Positions 7,846-16,600 of a stretch of DNA of 64,000 nt are shown here, piece by piece. The notes beneath the pieces were generated by a model. That model did not search any database, was not told where the DNA came from, and was given only the letters and a program-made list of their open reading frames with translations. Both the position numbers and the translations under genes were made by a program. How positions within the stretch are numbered: the stretch's first letter is position 1; the number at the start of each line of letters is the position of its first letter. Origin of the DNA: Flavobacterium stagni (GTDB lineage: Bacteria > Bacteroidota > Bacteroidia > Flavobacteriales > Flavobacteriaceae); contig NZ_SBKN01000004.1 in assembly GCF_004122105.1 (NCBI RefSeq), forward strand, positions 238,579 to 302,578, in the 5' to 3' direction.

Positions 7846-8010
7846 TTGTAAAGGTTTGTTTTGTAATAGTTACGAATGTTCCGCCGCTAGCCGACTGAGG
7901 CAATCAAAGCGAAACGATTATTTCTTACTAAGATAAATGTATTTCGTGTAAACCAAACACCAAACTTTCACTTACCAGCCATAGCGGCTAGCGGCTGTTA
8001 TAGGCAGTTT
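7846..8010 (-). repeat. attC-like spacer candidate 1 with 11-bp inverted repeat
   Basis: GCCGCTAGCCG (7883-7893) and CGGCTAGCGGC (7985-7995) are perfect reverse complements about 90 bp apart. GTTATAGGC (7997-8005; minus strand GCCTATAAC) sits just after the stop of the upstream gene. Single-strand folding of this kind is the hallmark of integron attC sites. The distal half-site next to the 7836 start is degenerate. Confidence 0.5.
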
Positions 8011-8013
8011 TTT

Positions 8014-8406
8014 TTATTCAGGATCTAAAATGAATTCAGGTTTTAATTTCAGTTTGCTTTTATTTAGTTCAATTCTCATTCTGTCTATTTCATTTTTATA
8101 TAATTGCGCATCAAACTCGAAATTATACTTAACATCATTATAATCAAATATCCATGTAGTTTTTCCTTCAAGATGTTTAACTTTCGTCTTTTTCCAACCT
8201 CCGCAATCAGCTACTCCACATTCACAAGTAAAAATTAAATATTCATTATCTCCTTTGAGGCTATTTTCAAGTTCCTCAAAAATTGCGGCATTCAAATCTT
8301 TATCTATTCTTTTGAGGAATTCTTCACCGTCAATTTTAAGATTTAGCCAGAACTCTATTTCATTTCCGTTGAGCTCTTCTTTTATGTCTAATTCTAATGA
8401 ATTCAT
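8014..8406 (-). CDS. Hypothetical protein with CxCGxxxCGG motif, cassette-type gene
   Basis: The 130-residue soluble, acidic protein has an N-terminal beta-rich part, a central FTCECGVADCGGW motif whose three Cys could bind metal, and a helical, Lys/Glu-rich C-terminus (YKNEIDRMRIELNKSK). The motif recurs in small uncharacterised bacterial proteins, but I know no function. It is flanked by GTTATAGGC before the start and GCCTATAAC after the stop (minus-strand reading), making it the cleanest single-gene cassette unit of the four. Confidence 0.65.
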   Translation of the reverse strand: MNSLELDIKEELNGNEIEFWLNLKIDGEEFLKRIDKDLNAAIFEELENSLKGDNEYLIFTCECGVADCGGWKKTKVKHLEGKTTWIFDYNDVKYNFEFDAQLYKNEIDRMRIELNKSKLKLKPEFILDPE

Positions 8407-8432
8407 GAATTTTCTAGATGTTCTTTAAAATT

Positions 8433-8441
8433 GCCTATAAC
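8433..8441 (-). repeat. Half-site GTTATAGGC before the first cassette-like gene
   Basis: The plus strand reads GCCTATAAC, the reverse complement of the half-site at 7997-8005. It lies 27 bp upstream of the start at 8406. Together the two bracket one gene. Confidence 0.45.
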
Positions 8442-9283
8442 TCTTTTATATCTCTTAAGTATTCATTCGACGACTCAAAAATTGGCTTGTAAATACAATT
8501 CAATCAGAAACGTAAAATTAGTATTTTATTAAAAATCTACAAGCTGTGAGTTGAAAGTCGATAGAGTCGTAAGTTGAAAAGTCGTAAGTCATCAGGAAAC
8601 AGTAAACAGTCATCAGTGAACAGTCATCAGTTATCAGTGAACACTGTACACTGCAATCTGAACACTGTATACTGTACACTGTATACTGTGTACTTTCTCC
8701 CAGTCATCTTGCGGTTTGGTTCGGTATTCTGCCAAGGTTCTGCCACTAAACCATAAGATAACGGTAGCTTGAATAGCTTCAAAATGGGAAGAAACTCGAA
8801 GGAAGTTCGAAGGAAACCAAAGTGAGATTTGAAAATGGGATGATTTGAAAATTTGAAAAAGGTTGTTCAATCACGTTCTCTCTATATCATCAAGAACTGT
8901 TTTCATAGTTAGTTCTTTACGGAATCCAACCTTGAGCAACCTTGTGCCCAACTTTGTGTAACCTTGTGCTCCAAAAAAATCAAAGTGATACACTGTCTCT
9001 CTTCTACACTTATAAACAAAATATCACTTTTCAACGAAACCAACTTGATCCCGAAATTTCGGGAGAAACTTGAAACCTTGAAATAGCTGCTGAGATTCTG
9101 AGCCGCTGAGCTTCTGAGCCTCTCGCGTTTGTGCTACACTCTTACACCTTTTCAACCTTGCAATCAACTTGCAGGCGTACCACAACTTTAAACCTGAAAC
9201 TTTAAACTTGAAACTCTTTTCTGGATTACTTCGTGATCCAGAGTTGGGGAACGTTGCTCAAAGAAAACCGACCGCTTCGCAGT

Positions 9284-9348
9284 GGTTTTTTTGTTTGTAT
9301 CCTTCGCTGCAAAGTGAACTTTGCGCTCAGTATACAAACAAAAAAACC
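9284..9348. repeat. 17-bp perfect inverted repeat with internal hairpin
   Basis: The 17 bases at 9284-9300 are the exact reverse complement of 9332-9348. Inside, GCAAAG (9309-9314) pairs with CTTTGC (9319-9324). The outer arm overlaps the terminator palindrome at 9347-9362. Confidence 0.75.
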
Positions 9349-9366
9349 GGACACTGTCCGGTTTTT
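9341..9366. terminator. Bidirectional terminator downstream of tRNA-Pro
   Basis: A-run, then CCGGACA / TGTCCGG around a single base, then T-run. It lies 7 bp beyond the 3' end of the minus-strand tRNA. Confidence 0.8.
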
Positions 9367-9372
9367 CTTCGG

Positions 9373-9446
9373 TCGGGATGACTGGATTCGAACCAGCGAC
9401 CCCTAGCACCCCATGCTAGTACGCTACCAGGCTGCGCTACATCCCG
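9373..9446 (-). tRNA. tRNA-Pro (anticodon GGG)
   Basis: On the minus strand the 74-nt sequence folds as a cloverleaf. The acceptor CGGGATG (9446-9440) pairs with CATCCCG (9380-9374), with discriminator A at 9373. The D-arm is GCGC...GCGT. The anticodon stem CTAGC / GCTAG carries the 7-base loop ATGGGGT, so the anticodon is GGG (Pro, CCC/CCU). The T-arm includes GGTTCGAATCC. CCA is not encoded. Confidence 0.95.
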
Positions 9447-9490
9447 ATTTTTGCGTTGCAAATATAGACTTATTTTTTGTTTTTAAAACA

Positions 9491-10621
9491 CTAAATTTTA
9501 CGTAATCGCTCGACCGCTTGTGCTAATGTGGCCTCCTCTTTCGCAAAACAAAACCGAATGCATTGATTCTGAGTGTTTTCTTTGTAAAAAGGGGAAAGTG
9601 GCACCGTCGCAACACCAAATTCAGTCACCAAACGTTTCGTGAATTCCAAATCGTTTTCCTTACTTATCGAACGGTAGGAAGCCAACTGGAAATAGGATCC
9701 CTCACAAGGCAATAATTCAAATCGCGTGTCGGCCATCAGGTTGCGAAAATAATCGCGCTTCTTTTGGTAAAAAGCCCCCAATTCCTGCACATCCACAAAG
9801 TCCATGTAGTCGTTTAACGCCGCTTGGGCTACCGAGTTCACGCAGAATACCAAGAACTGGTGCACCTTTTTAATCTCTTGCATCAAAGGGTCCGCCGCAA
9901 TTACATATCCCACTTTCCATCCCGTAATATGAAAGGATTTTCCAAACGAAGAAACCGTAATCACCCGATCCCATAACCTTGGATAATGATGAATCGAAAT
10001 ATGCTTTTGTTCAAACGTAATGTATTCATACACCTCATCCGAAAGCACCAACAACTGTGGATGCAAAGCCATAACTTGCTCCAACTGTTCAAAATCACTT
10101 TTTGACCATACCCGACCCGACGGATTGTGTGGGTTGTTGATGATTAACATTCTCGTCTTGGCCGTAATCGTATTGCCTATCCGTTCCCAGTCGGGAAGGA
10201 AGTCAGCTGTCATCGGTATCCGCACAGGAATCCCTTGACACAATACGATCGGTGTTTCATAACTGTCGTAACTAGGATCCAAAATCACGACTTCTTCACC
10301 CGGATGCACCAAGGCTTGTATTGTAGCAAATAGGCCTTCTGTTGCGCCAGCAGTAACAAGCACTTCAGTAGTGGCATCGACCGTGCGCCCATAGGAATCT
10401 TGGGTGAGTTGGGCCAAACGCGCCAACAAAGGTGGATAGCCACTCATAGGGGCATATTGGTGTTGATCGGCATGCGCCCAACGCGATAAACTGTCCCGTA
10501 AACGGGGATCTACCGGGAAATTGGGAAACCCTTGGGATAAATTAATGGCCTGGTGTTGTGCCGCCAATTGCGACATGACCGTAAATATACTGGTTCCTAC
10601 GTGCGGAAGTTTAGAGAGCAT
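9491..10621 (-). CDS. Methionine aminotransferase-like PLP enzyme
   Basis: This is a 376-residue class I/II aminotransferase (fold type I) of the YbdL/methionine aminotransferase group, which transaminates methionine and other hydrophobic or aromatic amino acids using 2-oxo acids. Family marks are INLSQGFPNFP near the N-terminus, NNPHNPSGRVW in the middle, LSDEVYEYITF, and SSFGKSFHITGWKVGY with the Schiff-base Lys at about residue 227. Length is normal. A role in methionine salvage is likely from family knowledge, but substrate choice cannot be read from sequence. It lies 53 bp downstream of the giant surface-protein gene on the same strand. Confidence 0.9.
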   Translation of the reverse strand: MLSKLPHVGTSIFTVMSQLAAQHQAINLSQGFPNFPVDPRLRDSLSRWAHADQHQYAPMSGYPPLLARLAQLTQDSYGRTVDATTEVLVTAGATEGLFATIQALVHPGEEVVILDPSYDSYETPIVLCQGIPVRIPMTADFLPDWERIGNTITAKTRMLIINNPHNPSGRVWSKSDFEQLEQVMALHPQLLVLSDEVYEYITFEQKHISIHHYPRLWDRVITVSSFGKSFHITGWKVGYVIAADPLMQEIKKVHQFLVFCVNSVAQAALNDYMDFVDVQELGAFYQKKRDYFRNLMADTRFELLPCEGSYFQLASYRSISKENDLEFTKRLVTEFGVATVPLSPFYKENTQNQCIRFCFAKEEATLAQAVERLRKI

Positions 10622-10674
10622 GATTTTGCTGTTTCCGACGAAGGTAACAAAATTTCATTCGGTGCACAAACCAA

Positions 10675-13600
10675 TTAGTACAAGGCTTTGCGGTAAACAA
10701 TCGTCCCGTTATCCAATTTGATTTTCAGTATCCAACCCGCATGTTGTGGCAGTAAACGCTGCAACACCACAGGTTCCATACCAGTATGCGAATACACATC
10801 CACCAAGCGGCCTACCAAATCATATACTGTCACTTCAGCGATGGGCAATTGGGTGGAATGCACCGCCAATTGCTGTTGCGTCACCACCGACACTGTAGAT
10901 TCCCATTCCCAGTTGGGTTGCTCTAACGCCTGTGTTTGGTAGACAATAGAGAAACGGTCCAATTGCGCACCAGGGGTAGCCGTAAATTGGTAGGGATTGG
11001 CTTTCAAATCGTGGTATACCCCTAAAAGATTGTCTTTTAGGTAAATGGCTTGTTGGTTGAACTGGCCATCGGTTGCCGCGATACCAATACGATAAAGTCC
11101 TTGTTCTGGTAAATGAACACCAAGTGGAACTTCATCGTCTACCTGAAACGGTAATGCCCGACCCTGAATGTTGTATTTGTCTTGGTCAATTTTAGAAAAC
11201 AATTGAATCTGCGACATCACGGCAATGCGGTTGTCAAAGAAATGGTCCGCCTGCATGGTTGCATTTTGGACATATCCAATTAAAGTGCGATCCGTTGCGC
11301 CTGTGGGTCCGATAATGTCCAACCAATACCGGTGGCGCTCCAATTGCGTTATTGCATTGGGTTGGGCCGCACGGTAAAAAGCGGTATTGTTCAACAGTGC
11401 ATTACGCATGGTATTGTTGAATTCGACGACATCACTACCTGCGGGTCCGTCCAACATTTGAACCATAAATCCTTGACCTGCACCAATCGATAAATCAGCC
11501 CCCGCCGCAGGGCAACAAGAGGTTCCTGTAAAATTATAGGTAATATAATCGTTGGGTGTATAATTATAGGCAAAGGTGCCGTAAAACGGACTGATCAATG
11601 AAGTAGGTAAGGTTTGGTGGCTCCACAACGCAATGCTGCCGTGAATCGTAAAGGCATTGGCAAACAAAAACTGACTACCACTCAAGGCTGAAGGATAAGG
11701 GTTTCCTAATAGGTTCATATTGTCGGTCATGTTGGTAATCTCAGTACCGTTAACACCCGCATGAAACAAGGCATTGGTGTCGGTACCACGTTGCACAGGA
11801 ACGAGTAAGGTACCGTTATTGGGAACACCTGTAAATAAACCCGTAAACGGACTCGCGGCTGTATTGGTAAAACTATCGGGACCGCGTACAATATAACCTT
11901 TACCAGCCGTCATCACATCAGTATCTGCTACTTGCCAGTTGCCTTGACCGCCGTTGGAATTGGCAATGGTCGTATTCCATTTGAACACAGGACCGTTAAT
12001 TAAAGGTGCTGCCAATTGGGATATATTAAAATTGCTCACAGGTGCACTCCAATACACATAATCAAATTTGCGTATAGTGGTATCCCGATGGTATTGGATG
12101 GATCCGATATTCACTACATCATCAATCTGAATCAAACTGGAGGTATTTTCAATAGTAAAAGTTCCTGTAGGTTCAACAGTGACAAGGTTGGTAACAGTTA
12201 ATACACTTTGTGGAAGCGTGGTCAATACGGCTCCATTTAATACAGTCAAAGTGCCCGCATAGCCCAAAGCACTAGCATTCAATATCGGTTGGTTCGCCGT
12301 CATTGGGATCACCACACAATCTCCAGAATTGGGTACACTAGCAGGAGTCCAGTTTTGGGCAACCTCCCAATTGGTATCTACCGAACCGTTCCATGTTTTG
12401 GTACCGTTTACGGTTACCGTTGTTTCATCTATTTCAGTAAGCACCGAACCGTTACATAAGGCATATGAAACTTCTGCGGTATAGGTGGTGGTTGCACTCG
12501 GACAGACGTTGATTGTGGGAGTCGTTCCTACAACAGGACCACTTAACGGACCTTCATGCCATTTGATGGTGGTAATCGAAGTGCCACTTGGAACAAATCG
12601 CCAAGCTTCATTAAAAGCGGTCCAATCCGGGTCTAAACCATTGCGGTTGGGCGCAAAAACGCCTTGTGTTCCTGTTGCATTTTGTAAACCAATAATTGCA
12701 TTCCCGCCATTCCACGAACTACAAACGCGTTTTTCTTGAACATAGACTTCGATGACATTCGTATTTTCATACAACACAATCATTCCCGTATACAATAATG
12801 AAGAGCAGGAGTACATGGGCACATTGCGGAAAGAAGCAACCAAAGCTCGACAACCCGTATCTAAGGTGATTAATTCCCATCCAATTTGTCCACCCAATCC
12901 AGGGTGAATGTCTTGATAAACGCCAAAGATGGTGTTTTTAAAGAGGATCGTACTGGGTATGCTACTCGCAAATGACCAAGACGAATAACCTCCAGGAACA
13001 TTGGTTGAAATATCAAAGGAGATAGCTCCGTTCGAACTGATAATACATTTGTTATAATTATTGCCGTAAAAACAAAAGTTAAAAGGCAAATTAATGACGG
13101 GTGACCACACGTCATCGATATTGATACTCACTGGATTTTGTAAACAACCGAATTGATAGGGAGGATTATACGGAATTGATTGAACCGTGTAATTTGAGGT
13201 ATCACCCAACGGTAAGTAAGTAGCTTCTAATGTAGTACAACCCGATGTGCCACAGCCTCCAACCGGCAAAGGATCTTGTCCATTCAAATTTAAACCTCCA
13301 GACACCACTGTGGGGCAACCGGCCGAACTTGTACCTTGGCTATTGCCAGGCGTACAAGCGGAATACGAAATCGCAATCGGTCCAATCCATGCTCCCGATC
13401 CATCGGCTATGGAACAATTGGAACGTACCCAAAAATAATAGGTAAAGGAAGGGACGAGTCCGTTCAAGACAACACTAGTTTGTGAACTTACTGTAGAACC
13501 CGAAGGGAAGGTAGTGTATAACGGCGGATTGGCTGAAGTACTGTAGTAATATTGGTAACCATTGGTGGGAACGGGTGAAGCGGGGGTCCAACTCACGATG

Positions 13601-16600
13601 GCTGAATTAGGTCCTGTGAATAAAAAGCTCACCTGACTCGGATTGGCACTACATGCAAGAGGTAAAACTTCTATCGTGTAATCTTCCGTCTCGCCATTTA
13701 TTAGTGTTCCACATGGATTAGGATTGGGCGAGTTGATATCAGCTTTAATTCGCATACGGTGTTGGCCTAAAGCGGCATTCCCTGGGATTAAAAAGGATCC
13801 CGTTGCGCTTGTTACCAAAGTACCTGAAGCATACACTTTTTCCCCAGCATCATTAAAATCCAAATCATCATTCCAGTCCACCCAAATATTAAATCCATAG
13901 GAATACGTGCCGTTGAAGAATTGCGCATTGAAACTCAAGGTTCCGTACAAACTTTTACTCACTAGCTGACTCGTAAAATCGCCGTAACCACCTGTAGAAT
14001 AGCCGGATCCGACATTCGAGATGTTTGTTGTTCCCCCCGTAGTTACAAAGGAATCAATATAGCGTGTCGCAGAAGTTGAACCCGATAAACAATACCCTGT
14101 GAACGTAGAACCCGTAACATAGGCACTGCTACAACTTCCCGCCGTGGCTTTAATGCGGTAATAGTAGATTGTGTTGGGGTTTAATCCCGTTACATTGAGT
14201 AATGTTGTGGGGTTGTTAACTACGTAAGGTGAACCCGCCACTAGAGCTGTAAATGTGGCATTGGTTGAAATATCGATGGTATAAACAATGGGGTTAGCAT
14301 TTCCTCCAATGGGTAAAAACCAATCCAAGGTGAAGCTGTTTAATGTGGTACTTGTTACTTCAACCGTATTGGGGACATCCACACAAGTTACGGCACTATT
14401 GCTAGTCGCTGCATCCAAGGCATACACTGGGCCTGCACAATCTGTGGCGTTGTAGTATGCATATACATAATAGTAGTAACGCGTGTTTCCAATGAGTCCC
14501 GTAACTGAAAAAGAGGTTGACGGACCCGCTTGAATAAAAGTAAGATTAGGACCTAATGTTGCAATAGTAGTCGCATCATACACGATTCCCGGTTGAGGCG
14601 TACTGGGTGGAGTAGCAGTTGTTGATTGAATGACTAAGTAACCTGTAGCCCCAACGATTGGTACAAAAGATCCATTAACAGTAGTACTTCCGGTTGTGGT
14701 CAATACCAAATTTGAAGGCTGTCCTGTTGGAGGGTCACAAAAGGGTAGCGTTGTGGTACAAATTCCAAAATCACCGCTCGCGCCTCCGCCATTTTCCCAG
14801 ATTCGGATGTAAATAAAAGTACCAGGTGTGAGTCCGCTCACCGTTACAAACGGCATGTTGGCATTACTACTGCTATTATCATCACAAGCAATTTCAACAA
14901 GGCTGAAACAATCACCGGTATACACTGCCATTGCTCCATTCGTCATTAGTATTGCTTGAGTATCGATATTGACCAAGCCAGTAATCGGAACTTGGGTATA
15001 AAACCAAACATCGTTATTCACATAATTGCCGCAACTAGGTGGGGTAATCCAGTACGTATTACTAGCGTTGGTATTGGAAAACGAATTGTAATTGCATACG
15101 GTATCCAATGTGTCTAGTAAGATAGCGCCACAGGGGTCGTCATTGGCGGGTGGAATTACACTACAGGTAATCTGAAAATTGACAGCATCCCCCGAACTCA
15201 CTAAAGGGTCTAATAAGAAATAATAATTTATTCCTGCTTCTAAATAAAAATAGGGCGTAGTTTGTGTACCGGTCAAATCACCTGCACAATTCCAAAAGTT
15301 CATATCACATCCCCAGAATTCTTCTTTGAATTGATAACTAATGGTTCCCGTTGAAGAATTTTGTTGGATAGTGTAGTATCCCGAATCAGTGGGAGTAAAC
15401 ATATATATTGTTTCAATTCCATCGGTATAGTTACCACAATACGATGCATAATAACTACCAATTCCAGAAGGAATAGTTAAAGAAATAGGAGTATCACATG
15501 CTGCAATTGGGATAATGGAATCACATGGATTAGGAGGTGTAGTCACACAAATGTTAAAACTCCCAAAACCAAAACCAAATTCTGAACTATAAACCCTTAC
15601 GATATAATTGTCTCCAATTGTCAAACCTTGTAATAATCCAAATTCAATATCCTTATCAATTGTAGAGTCAAAACAACCTATACTTTGTAAATCGGCACAA
15701 TCGTCAAGAAAGACTTCAAAAGCCGCATTGACCATCGTATTGGGGGTGATGGTAACGATATGCGTATCGCTGGTGGCGGCAAATTGATACCACACATCAT
15801 CATCGGTCGAACCCGAACAAGCCGGTGCCGATTCTTCTGCACCTACCGATGTACCATTCAATGAAGCTGCACATGCTGCTGTTGGATTAACAGGCACATT
15901 ATCAGCATTATCACAATTATCATTGGTCGGAGTAGCTACTCTACAACCTATGGTAAAGTTTACTGTTCCACCCACCACATCTTGCGGATCAAGCATAATG
16001 TAATAGGTCACTCCTCCCAATAAATCCATATACGGACTTAAAGAATTGTTAGGAATAGATGAGCTTAAGCAGCTCCAACTGTATTCATCACATCCTAACG
16101 ACGCATCTTTGTATTGAAAATCAACTGCAATTGTACTGCTGTTCATTTGTACATAATACAAACCATCTTGTGGAGGAGTAAAGGCATAGATGTATTCAAT
16201 TCCTGGTGTTTCAACTCCACAAGCATAGGTCAAATAACGGCCATTGCCAGCGACAACGGTTTGATTAATGGGAACACCACAGATAGCCACTGTAGTAACC
16301 GATGAACACGGATTGGGTGGCGAACTGACACAAAAGGTAAACGTACCTTGTCCACTAGCACTGTTAAAACTGTGAATGCGAACGTAATAATACACGCCTA
16401 TGTTTAAACCAGTTATTGTTAAGGTTTCCGGACTTGAACCCGTTGTTAAATCTTGACAAGCAATAGAGGTGAGTCCGAAGTCGCACGACCCATCAAACAC
16501 TTCAAAAACCGCATTGTTCAAAGTTCCAGGTGTAACCGTTAAAATATGCGTGGAAGAAGTCGCTTGAAAGGTGTACCATACATCATCATCAGCAGTTCCT

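Larger units (their letters stand above)
8407..9372 (+). other. Gene-free region, 966 bp, with low-complexity repeats
   Basis: No convincing ORF. From 8545 to 8700 the sequence is built from short words (CAGTCATCAG, GTGAACA, ACTGTATACTGTACAC). From 8925 to 8975 it carries a phrase like AACCTTGTG repeated with variations, which recurs in reverse complement at 62009-62450. From 9085 to 9125 it repeats CTGAG-containing words. The right end holds a 17-bp inverted repeat and a bidirectional terminator next to the tRNA. Short ORFs here run through repeats and are not credible. Confidence 0.7.

Noticed and set aside
8574..8870. Two short ORFs on opposite strands
   Set aside because: They are made of low-complexity repeat words (for example HCNLNTVYCTLYTVYF) and have no credible start context.
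9169..9409. ORFs overlapping the tRNA and its hairpins
   Set aside because: They run through tRNA-Pro and terminator hairpins.
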